Assembly: GCA_046723645.1 (NCBI GenBank) | Contig: JBKOUY010000171.1 | Span: 1 to 11,141 of the forward strand | Direction: 5' to 3' | DNA length: 11,141 nucleotides | Source: DASQUK01 sp046723645 | GTDB lineage: Bacteria > Actinomycetota > Acidimicrobiia > Acidimicrobiales > VFJN01 | Part shown: piece by piece, positions 6,089 to 11,141 of the stretch | Layout: every line of letters begins with the position of its first letter | Numbering within the stretch: position 1 is the stretch's first letter | The notes under the pieces: generated by a model | What the model was told of the DNA's origin: nothing | Databases searched by the model: none | What the model saw: only the letters and a program-made list of their open reading frames with translations | Program-made: the position numbers and the translations under genes

Positions 6089-6670
6089 CTACAGCACCGC
6101 CAGCATCGCTTCCGCCACCGCCCGGCCGACGTCCTGCCCGCCGGTCAGCAGGGTGACGCCGACGAAATAGTCGTCACCCTGGGCGATGAACTGGCCGACG
6201 CCGTCGCCGATGTCCTGCCAGACGGCGGCCTTGCCGACGCCGGTCACCTCGTGGACCGAGTCCTCGCCCGTCTCGTCCCGGATGATGTCGATCGCCGTGT
6301 CGTAGTGGTCGGCCAGCTCGACCGCGAGGATCATGCCGGTCCCGTAGATGCAGATCCTCCGCTGCTCCGGGTCGTAGGCGGACGTCTCGCCGGGCCCGGG
6401 GTCCCCTCCCACCAGGATCCCCAGCTGCATCGGCTGCAACAGCGTGCACGGGTCGGGCACCGCGGTGTCCTCGATCGGAGCGGCCGTCGTCGTGGTCGTC
6501 GCGCCGGCCGCAGCCGTCGTGGTCGTCGCGCCGGCGGCGGCCCTCGTGGTCGTGGCGGTGCCCTCGGCTGCGTCCCCACCGGTGTCGTCATCGTCGCCGC
6601 CGCACGCCGAGAGCAGGATCGCTACTCCAAGGGCGGTGGCCCCCACTTGGCGTCGCACGGATGTTCGCAC
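6089..6670 (-). CDS. Secreted lipoprotein, DUF3558-like
   Basis: A 193-residue predicted lipoprotein anchored outside the cytoplasmic membrane. From the GTG at 6670 it has a basic N-terminus (VRTSVRRQ), a hydrophobic core (VGATALGVAILL) and lipobox LSAC with Cys23. GGDDDD and a Thr/Ala spacer (TTTRAAAGATTTT-type repeats, about 38-63) follow. The folded part begins VPDPCTLLQP, and a second cysteine lies in RRICIYG; this DPC...C layout resembles DUF3558 lipoproteins of actinobacteria. The function is unknown. The frame is open far upstream, with an ATG at 6709, but only GTG 6670 has a good ribosome site (GGAGG five bases before) and places the signal peptide at the true N-terminus. It is divergent from the SMP-30 gene across a 136-bp gap, and the kinase-like gene follows closely. 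Confidence 0.85.
   Translation of the reverse strand: MRTSVRRQVGATALGVAILLSACGGDDDDTGGDAAEGTATTTRAAAGATTTTAAAGATTTTTAAPIEDTAVPDPCTLLQPMQLGILVGGDPGPGETSAYDPEQRRICIYGTGMILAVELADHYDTAIDIIRDETGEDSVHEVTGVGKAAVWQDIGDGVGQFIAQGDDYFVGVTLLTGGQDVGRAVAEAMLAVL
6488..6535. repeat. In-frame tandem repeat encoding the lipoprotein Thr/Ala linker
   Basis: A 21-base identical block starts at 6488 and again at 6515, a 27-base (nine-codon) period, and a third degenerate copy follows to about 6562. On the minus strand it encodes the AAAGATTTT-type linker behind the lipobox. Such repeats can change copy number by slippage without breaking the frame, varying linker length. Confidence 0.7.
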
Positions 6671-6703
6671 GGGTCCCTCCGTCGGCGGGCCCAGTGTCCG
6701 GTT

Positions 6704-6729
6704 GCCCATCGCCGCACCGGACGATGGGC
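6704..6729. promoter_or_regulatory. Inverted repeat in the lipoprotein/SMP-30 divergent gap
   Basis: GCCCATCG and CGATGGGC are perfect 8-bp arms around a 10-base spacer, giving two half-sites about 18 bp apart centre to centre. The repeat lies 34-59 bases upstream of the lipoprotein start and 77-102 bases upstream of the SMP-30 start. That placement suits a dimeric regulator controlling both genes, but no regulator gene is adjacent. Confidence 0.45.
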
Positions 6730-6806
6730 CCCTCCTGCGGTGGGAGGTCTGTCCCCAGTGCTGGGAGCCGGGCACCGCTGTCCGAACGCTGGCAGACTGC
6801 GCCGCC

Positions 6807-7760
6807 ATGCACAAGACCCGCGCCGTCGAGCCGTCAAACCTGCGCGTCGTCGCCACCGGGCTGCGCTTCCCGGAGGGCCCGATCGCCATGAACGACGGGT
6901 CGGTGCTCGTCGTCGAGATCGCCCGCGGCACGCTGTCCCGCGTGCAGCCCGACGGGGCCGTCGAGGTCGTGGCCGACTGCGGCGGCGGCCCCAACGGCGC
7001 CGCCGTGGGCCCTGACGGCGCCGTCTACGTCTGCAACAACGGCGGTTGCTTCGACTGGCAGGAGCGCCTCGGGCTCACCTTCCCGGGGGCGCCGCCCCCG
7101 GCGACGTGGCCGGGCCACGGATCGCTGCAGCGGGTCGACCTGGCGTCGGGGGAGGTGACCACGGTCCTGACCGAGTGCGGGGGATATCCGGTGCGCGCCC
7201 CCAACGACCTGGTGTTCGACGCCGACGGCGGCATCTGGTTCACGGATCACGGCGTCCGGGAGGAGCGGACGAGCGACCGCACGGGCATCCACTACTCCCG
7301 CCCCGATGGCAGCGACGCGTGCGTGGCCGTGTTCCCGGTCGACGCCCCCAACGGGATCGGGCTCTCGCCGGACGGCGACCGCCTGTATGTGGCCGAGACC
7401 CACACCGGCCGCCTCTGGGGCTGGGATGTCACCGGTCCCGGCGTGGTGAGCGGTTCCAGCCCCCTGGGCCCGCGCGGCGCCGAGCTGGTCGCCGACCCCG
7501 GTGGGGGCAACTTCTTCGACTCGCTGGCCGTCGACGGCGAGGGCTGGATCTGCGTCGCGACGCTCGGTGGCAGCCCCGGGATCACGGCGTTCTCCCCCAA
7601 CGGCGAGGAGGCGGAGTACACGCCGCTGCCCGACCCGCTCACCACCAACATCTGCTTCGCGCCCGACGGCCGCACCGCGTTCGCCACGCTCTCGGGCACC
7701 GGCCAGCTCGTCGCGTTCGACTGGCCACGGCCGGGCGGCCGTCTACCGTTCGCGGCCTGA
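6807..7760 (+). CDS. SMP-30/gluconolactonase/LRE-family beta-propeller protein
   Basis: A 317-residue six-bladed propeller of the SMP-30/gluconolactonase family; members hydrolyse lactones or related esters using one divalent metal. Hallmarks seen in order: FPEGP (Glu23, first metal ligand), GPNGAAVGPDGAVYV, RAPNDLVFDADGGIWFTD (Asn133, metal-ligand region), APNGIGLSPDGDRLYVAET (Asp189 in SPDG), DSLAVDGEGWICVATLGG and ICFAPDGRTAFATLSGTGQL. No signal peptide is seen, so it is probably cytoplasmic. The frame is open upstream to 6444, but that part overlaps the divergent lipoprotein; ATG 6807 starts just before the first propeller strand. The ribosome site is weak, so the mRNA may be nearly leaderless. 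The next gene is on the same strand after 72 bp and has its own strong ribosome site. The lactone substrate cannot be read from sequence. Confidence 0.88.
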   Translation: MHKTRAVEPSNLRVVATGLRFPEGPIAMNDGSVLVVEIARGTLSRVQPDGAVEVVADCGGGPNGAAVGPDGAVYVCNNGGCFDWQERLGLTFPGAPPPATWPGHGSLQRVDLASGEVTTVLTECGGYPVRAPNDLVFDADGGIWFTDHGVREERTSDRTGIHYSRPDGSDACVAVFPVDAPNGIGLSPDGDRLYVAETHTGRLWGWDVTGPGVVSGSSPLGPRGAELVADPGGGNFFDSLAVDGEGWICVATLGGSPGITAFSPNGEEAEYTPLPDPLTTNICFAPDGRTAFATLSGTGQLVAFDWPRPGGRLPFAA

Positions 7761-7832
7761 CGGAGGGCTACTGGGCGCGGGGGTCCACTAGACAGGTACC
7801 GACCCGACGAGCCGCGACGGGGAGGAAACGAC

Positions 7833-8837
7833 GTGCCGATCCTGGACGCCAGCCACGACTTCGCCCACGACGTCGAGGGCGACTCGGCGTGGAGCGAGTC
7901 GTACTACTTCAACGGGTACGACCCCTCGACCGACGCCGGTCTCTTCACCCGCATCGGCGTCCGGCCCAACGAGGGGACCATGGACGTCGGACTGTCCGTC
8001 TGGTTGCCCGGCAACCGCATCGCCAACGTCCGGGGCGTGCGGGAGCAGCGGGTGATGACCGACGACGACCTCGACGTGGGCGGCGTCCGCTACCTGCGGG
8101 TCGAGCCGATGCGGACGTGGCACCTCACGGCCGACGCCGACGCCCAGGTGCTGGACCTGAGCTCGGGGCCGGCGGGCGGGTCCGGGCGTCCCGGCCGGCT
8201 CGCGCTCGACGTGACCTTCGAGGCCCTGACGCCCGCCATCGGCACCGACGGGCAGGCCCGCGCCAGCAGGTCGGGCGACAGCGCCGCATCCACCGCCGCC
8301 ACGGTCGGCAAGGGCCACCTCGAGCAGGCCGGCTCCTGGTCGGGGACGATCGCCCTGGACGGCGACTCCTGGCAGCTGGACTCGGGCTCGGCCCGCGGCA
8401 ACCGCGACAAGTCGTGGGGACCACGCCGCTGGGGTGGGCCCCAGATGTGGCGCTGGTTCTCCGTGAACGTCGGCGACGACGTGCACTTCGGCGGGATCCG
8501 GATCGGGACGCCGGCCGGCGACCTCCACCGGGGCTGGGTCTGGAAGGACGGCGAGGCGACATCGATCCGGGACTGGCATGTCACCAGCGAGCTGGCCGAT
8601 GACGGCGTCACCCATAGCGTCAGCCACGTTCGTGCCACCGACAAGCGCGACCGGGTCCACGAGCTGCGGGGCGACATCCTGCGGGTCCACGGCGTACCCC
8701 ACAAGACCGGGGATCGCTACACGGTCGTGAACGAGGGCCTGGCGCGTTGGACCTACGAGGGGCGCACGGGCTACGGGATCAGCGAGTACCTGCACCAGCT
8801 CGACGACGAGGGCCGGGCCCTGGTGCCGATCGAGTGA
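7833..8837 (+). CDS. AttH/CrtC-like lipocalin-type protein (DUF7064/DUF7065 type)
   Basis: A 334-residue protein with no signal peptide or membrane segment. The N-terminal half opens with WSESYYFNGYDPSTDAGLFTRIGVRPN, a pattern I associate with two-domain lipocalin-like proteins next to phosphotransferases. The second half contains GNRDKSWGPRRW at 189-200, the signature shared by AttH and hydroxyneurosporene-synthase-like (CrtC) proteins, and ends with ARWTYEGRTGYGISEYLHQ. CrtC hydrates carotenoid double bonds, so this protein may bind or modify a hydrophobic substrate, but no function is proved. The domain naming is from memory. The GTG at 7833 has a very good ribosome site (GGGGAGG, seven bases upstream). 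The phosphotransferase gene starts 10 bp after this stop, so the two are almost certainly one operon. Confidence 0.8.
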   Translation: MPILDASHDFAHDVEGDSAWSESYYFNGYDPSTDAGLFTRIGVRPNEGTMDVGLSVWLPGNRIANVRGVREQRVMTDDDLDVGGVRYLRVEPMRTWHLTADADAQVLDLSSGPAGGSGRPGRLALDVTFEALTPAIGTDGQARASRSGDSAASTAATVGKGHLEQAGSWSGTIALDGDSWQLDSGSARGNRDKSWGPRRWGGPQMWRWFSVNVGDDVHFGGIRIGTPAGDLHRGWVWKDGEATSIRDWHVTSELADDGVTHSVSHVRATDKRDRVHELRGDILRVHGVPHKTGDRYTVVNEGLARWTYEGRTGYGISEYLHQLDDEGRALVPIE

Positions 8838-8847
8838 TGCCCGGATC

Positions 8848-9810
8848 GTGACGGCCACCCTCCCGGCCTGGGCCGACGCGCTGGCGGCGGCCCTCGGCGC
8901 CCGCGACGTGCGGGGGCTGCGCCGGCTGTCGGGCGGGGCGTCGCGCGAGACCTGGGCCGTCGACGCCGATGGCCGCCCACTGATCCTGCAGCGGGCGCGA
9001 CCCGGTGGCGTGGCGAGCGGGCCGATGGCCACCGAGGTGGCGCTGCTGCGCGCGGCCCGCGCCGCGGGCGTGCCGGTGCCCGCCGTCGTCCTGTCCGGTG
9101 CCGAGGTCGACCGAGATCCCGGGCCCCTCGGGCGGTCGTGGATGGTGGTGGAGCGGATCGAGGGCGAGACGATCCCCCGGAAGATCCTGCGCGACGCGGA
9201 GTTCGCCTCGGCGCGGCCGCTCCTCACGGCGCAGTGCGGCCGGGCCCTCGCCGCGGTGCACAGCATCGACCGCGGGAGCGTCTCCGGCCTCGATCCGACC
9301 GACCAGTTCGAGCGGTTCCGCGAGCTGCTCGACGCCATGACCGAGCCCCACCCGGCGTTCGAGCTGGGCTTCCGCTGGCTCGACCGCAACCGCCCGCCCG
9401 CCCGCGCCGACACCGTAGTGCACGGCGACTTCCGCAACGGCAACCTGGTCGTGGGCCCCGATGGCCTGCGGGCGGTGCTCGACTGGGAGCTGGCCCACCT
9501 CGGCGACCCGCTAGAGGACCTGGGCTGGCTGTGCGTGCGCGCGTGGAGGTTCGGGGCAGCCCCCCGGGTGGGCGGGTTCGGGGACGTCGACGAACTGGTG
9601 GCGGCGTACGAGGCCACGTCGGGCTCGCCGGGCACCGTGGATCGCGACGCCCTGGCCTGGTGGGAGGCCATGGGCACCCTCAAGTGGGGCGTGATGTGCA
9701 TGCTCCAGGCGGCGACCCACCTGTCGGGCACCGTCCGCTCGGTGGAGCTGGCGGCCATCGGCCGGCGGGTGTGCGAGGTGGAGCACGACCTGCTCCTGTT
9801 GCTGCCATGA
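8848..9810 (+). CDS. APH/ACAD10-like phosphotransferase (aminoglycoside-phosphotransferase fold)
   Basis: A 320-residue small-molecule kinase of the APH/choline-kinase fold. The N-lobe has the glycine-rich segment LSGGASRETW (27-36), then PLILQRARPGG, where many relatives read VLRRPPPG. The C-lobe has catalytic loop HGDFRNGN at 192-199 (Asp194, Asn199) and the metal-binding Asp212 in LDWELAHLGDPLEDLGWL, so the active site looks intact. Family resemblance is to the kinase domain of ACAD10/ACAD11 and actinobacterial 'phosphotransferase family' proteins, which are thought to phosphorylate hydroxylated acyl compounds; aminoglycoside resistance is unlikely. The start is GTG 8848, 10 bp after the previous stop, with a poor ribosome site, so translation is probably coupled. 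The stop overlaps the next start as ATGA. No acyl-CoA dehydrogenase partner is in the window. Confidence 0.88.
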   Translation: MTATLPAWADALAAALGARDVRGLRRLSGGASRETWAVDADGRPLILQRARPGGVASGPMATEVALLRAARAAGVPVPAVVLSGAEVDRDPGPLGRSWMVVERIEGETIPRKILRDAEFASARPLLTAQCGRALAAVHSIDRGSVSGLDPTDQFERFRELLDAMTEPHPAFELGFRWLDRNRPPARADTVVHGDFRNGNLVVGPDGLRAVLDWELAHLGDPLEDLGWLCVRAWRFGAAPRVGGFGDVDELVAAYEATSGSPGTVDRDALAWWEAMGTLKWGVMCMLQAATHLSGTVRSVELAAIGRRVCEVEHDLLLLLP

Positions 9811-10154
9811 GTCAGGGTCATGCACCGCACGACGCGCCGAGCGCGGCCGAGCTGGTCGAGGCCGTGCGCGAGTTCCTCGAAGGCGACGTGGCGAGCGCCA
9901 CCGAGGGACGGGTGCGGTTCCACGCCCGGGTGGCTGCCCGGGCCCTCGCGATCGTCGAGCGCGAGCTCGCCTCCGCGGACCGGATGTCCGCTGAGCACGC
10001 CGAGCGCTTGGCGGCCCTCGGGTTCGCGTCGGACGCGGAGCTGGCGGCGGCCATCCGGTCGGGCGCCTGCGACGACCGGTGGGACGAGGTGGCCGCCGTG
10101 GTCCGGGAGACCGTCGCCGACAAGCTGGCGGTCGCCAATCCGGATTACGCCTGA
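9807..10154 (+). CDS. DUF6285-family protein
   Basis: A 115-residue protein matching the DUF6285 pattern as I remember it: HDAPSAAELVEAVREFLEGDV (about 7-27), ATEGRVRFHARVAARALAIVERELA (about 31-55), then a less conserved, mainly helical C-terminus. Function is unknown. DUF6285 genes often lie directly after ACAD10-like phosphotransferases, so it is probably a partner or accessory subunit of the kinase. The ATG is at 9807, with the kinase stop TGA at 9808-9810; the ATGA overlap shows translational coupling and fixes the start. Upstream in-frame sequence is only a shadow of the kinase gene. It is the last gene of the three-gene unit; the next gene starts 128 bp downstream. Confidence 0.85.
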   Translation: MSQGHAPHDAPSAAELVEAVREFLEGDVASATEGRVRFHARVAARALAIVERELASADRMSAEHAERLAALGFASDAELAAAIRSGACDDRWDEVAAVVRETVADKLAVANPDYA

Positions 10155-10238
10155 CGCCGGCCACGTCCGCTGCCGGCCGCGGCGGGCCGAACGGACCGCC
10201 GTTGCCTGTCAGTGGTCCTGGTTACGATCAGCCGGTTC

Positions 10239-10259
10239 GTGCCGGAGTTCGACCGGCAC
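10239..10259. terminator. Inverted repeat after the phosphotransferase operon
   Basis: GTGCCGG and CCGGCAC are perfect 7-bp arms around AGTTCGA, lying 85 bases after the DUF6285 stop and 24 bases before the next start. It may terminate the upstream operon or act as an operator for the proteasome-like ORF. A TACGAT hexamer at 10223-10228, with TTGCCT 15 bases upstream, could be a weak promoter overlapping the left side. Confidence 0.4.
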
Positions 10260-10282
10260 CTCGGCTGAACGGAGCGACCGGC

Positions 10283-10561
10283 GTGACGCTGGCGGTGACC
10301 GTCGTGTGCCAGGACGGCGTGGTGGTCGCCGCCGACAGCCGCACGACCATCGACGTGCGGCGGCTCACCCTCGGCACTGTCGCGATGGCGCCGGAGTTCT
10401 CGTGGCCCGGGGTCGGTGGCCCGATCGAGATCGCCACGGTCACGGCGACGGCCGGCTACCGCTGGGTGCAGCGCACGCTCGTCCAAGGCGAGCGCCCCGC
10501 CGGCGTAGCGAAGGCCAGCCCTGACGCAGCGTGGCGGTACCGTGACGGGGCGTTGCGCTAG
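10283..10561 (+). CDS. Truncated proteasome-type Ntn-hydrolase-like ORF
   Basis: A 92-residue ORF starting at GTG 10283 with GGAG eight bases upstream. Its first residues, TLAVTVVCQDGVVVAADSRTT, resemble the start of proteasome beta, HslV and Anbu subunits. Removal of the initiator Met would expose Thr as residue 1, and the Asp of AADSR would be residue 17, as in proteasomes. The catalytic Lys33 equivalent is not seen (Ala at that place). A second strand-helix like part (IATVTATAGYRWVQRTLVQ, about 55-73) fits the fold, but the frame then ends after about 20 poorly biased codons, far short of the usual 170-250 residues. It is either a decayed gene or a short relative with no protease activity. 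Its stop overlaps, by four bases, the end of the convergent small gene. Confidence 0.5.
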   Translation: MTLAVTVVCQDGVVVAADSRTTIDVRRLTLGTVAMAPEFSWPGVGGPIEIATVTATAGYRWVQRTLVQGERPAGVAKASPDAAWRYRDGALR

Positions 10562-10737
10562 AAGCGGAGCAGCCGGTTGTCGTGGCTGTCGGCGGGGGGC
10601 TGCTCGTCGCGGGTGACGTAGGTGCACCGCCTGCGGTCGCTCGGTGTGACCCAGACCCGGTGCAGGCTGTCCAGCTGTCGAGGCGACTCCACGAGCTCGC
10701 GGAGATCGTGGTCCGACAGGTCGGTCACGTCGGTCAC
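10558..10737 (-). CDS. Small 59-residue hypothetical protein
   Basis: Not recognised. The minus strand has a short frame from GTG 10737 to TAG at 10558 (an alternative GTG lies at 10728). The protein reads TDVTDLSDHDLRELVESPRQ, then LDSLHRVWVTPSDRRRCTYV, ending in RDEQPPADSHDNRLLRF. It looks genuine because almost every codon ends in G or C while second positions are mixed, the composition is balanced and hydrophilic, and the opposite frame is glycine/valine-rich shadow. The N-terminal half predicts a helix and the middle a strand pair (RVWVTPSDRRRCTYVT). There is no signal peptide or membrane segment. The ribosome site is weak. It converges on and overlaps by four bases the end of the proteasome-like ORF and diverges from the YtxH-like gene. 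Confidence 0.55.
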   Translation of the reverse strand: MTDVTDLSDHDLRELVESPRQLDSLHRVWVTPSDRRRCTYVTRDEQPPADSHDNRLLRF

Positions 10738-10814
10738 GCCGCCGTTGCTACCCGGGGCGGCCCGGCCAGTGGGGCAGGTGATTCAAGTTCCGCGCACGCG
10801 GGTAAGCGGGGGGC

Positions 10815-11138
10815 ATGGGATTCAAGCTCGGAGCAGTCATCGGGTTCGCCGCCGGTTGCGTGGTGGCGGCCAAGGCCAGCGACGAACGCCGCCAACAGCT
10901 CGACGACGCCCTCCAGCGTGTCCGGGACAATCCGCGCGTTCGCCACATGACCGAGGTCGTGAGCCGTGACGCCAAGCGGCTCGGCGACGCCGTGGAGGAC
11001 AGGTTCGCCAAGACGGCCGACAACGTCGTCGAGTCCGTTGCCAGCACGGTCGGTCCGGGACCCGCCGGCTCGGAGACGTCGGCGTCATCGGGCAGCGAGA
11101 CCAGCGACAACGCGGCCAGGACGGGATCGAACCAGTAG
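10815..11138 (+). CDS. Small membrane-anchored, YtxH-like hypothetical protein
   Basis: A 107-residue protein. The N-terminus GFKLGAVIGFAAGCVVAAKA (2-21) is a short hydrophobic glycine-rich segment like that of YtxH-type proteins, which often serve as a membrane anchor. A charged, probably coiled or amphipathic helix follows (DERRQQLDDALQRVRDNP, then VVSRDAKRLGDAVEDRF, about 23-64). The C-terminus is a low-complexity Ser/Thr/Gly tail. The role is unknown; relatives are often stress-induced envelope proteins. ATG 10815 follows a run of six G, giving a ribosome site that is strong but unusually close to the start. The 77-bp gap to the divergent small gene has no clear promoter. The stop is at 11136-11138, three bases from the window end. 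Confidence 0.75.
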   Translation: MGFKLGAVIGFAAGCVVAAKASDERRQQLDDALQRVRDNPRVRHMTEVVSRDAKRLGDAVEDRFAKTADNVVESVASTVGPGPAGSETSASSGSETSDNAARTGSNQ

Positions 11139-11141
11139 TCG

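Noticed and set aside
6444..6806. N-terminal extension of the SMP-30 protein
   Set aside because: It runs antisense through the lipoprotein linker and signal peptide and is a valine/alanine-rich shadow; the propeller begins right after ATG 6807.
7727..7742. ACGGCC-GGGC-GGCCGT hairpin near the end of the SMP-30 gene as a terminator
   Set aside because: It lies inside the coding sequence, before the stop, and is a common pattern in GC-rich codons.
8848..9810. Antibiotic-resistance aminoglycoside phosphotransferase
   Set aside because: The fold is shared, but the sequence style and DUF6285 linkage match ACAD10-like metabolic kinases.
7788..9998. Long minus-strand open frame opposite the AttH-like and phosphotransferase genes
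   Set aside because: The translation is low-complexity and shows no domain, while the plus strand encodes recognisable families with normal codon bias; a GC-rich antisense shadow.
10184..10197. Possible third DosR-like box (GGGCCGAACGGACC)
   Set aside because: Only the first eight bases match; the second half-site is out of phase.
10780..10826. Direct repeat GATTCAAG at 10780-10787 and 10819-10826
   Set aside because: Eight bases only, the second copy being codons 2-4 of the YtxH-like gene; no further structure around them.

Overview
The DNA is very GC-rich, its reading frames favour G or C at third codon positions, and GTG starts are common. The gene content points to a high-GC actinobacterium: a DosR/DevR-type response regulator, a lipoprotein with Thr/Ala-rich spacer repeats, a proteasome-like hydrolase fragment and a phosphotransferase/DUF6285 pair. 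The lipoprotein style makes Acidimicrobiia or a relative a reasonable guess, but no rRNA or marker gene is present to prove it.

Left region (1-5441): a DosR-like dormancy/hypoxia locus. A CBS-domain gene (minus strand, cut by the window edge) diverges from a Ca2+-type P-type ATPase (plus). Facing the ATPase is a minus-strand cluster transcribed in the order tandem universal stress protein, PNPOx-fold flavin protein, NarL/DevR-family regulator. These families (CBS protein Hrp1, ATPase CtpF, USPs such as Rv2623, PNPOx-fold proteins such as Rv3129/Rv0080, and DosR itself) are all represented in the Mycobacterium tuberculosis DosR regulon. Two copies of an identical 15-bp site, GGGACCTTCGGCCCT on the minus strand, lie in the two places where a DosR-type activator would be expected: the CBS/ATPase divergent gap (197-212) and immediately upstream of the PNPOx-devR pair (4532-4547). 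The site is one base from the DosR motif GGGACTTTNGGCCCT as I recall it. This is the main finding. No sensor kinase gene is in view.

Middle region (5504-6670): two minus-strand genes, a DUF3558-like lipoprotein followed 21 bp later by a shikimate-kinase-like P-loop kinase that has lost the glycine-rich substrate motif.

Right region (6807-10154): plus-strand metabolic genes. A SMP-30/gluconolactonase-type protein is followed by a three-gene unit: an AttH/CrtC-like (DUF7064/7065-type) protein, an APH/ACAD10-like phosphotransferase and a DUF6285 protein. The last two overlap by ATGA. The substrate of this unit is unknown.

Far right (10155-11141): a short plus-strand ORF resembling only the N-terminal part of a proteasome-type Ntn hydrolase, a 59-residue minus-strand small gene converging on it, and a plus-strand small membrane-anchored, YtxH-like protein ending at the window edge. 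Several perfect inverted repeats sit in the gaps between genes. No tRNA, rRNA, CRISPR array, insertion sequence or transposase was seen.
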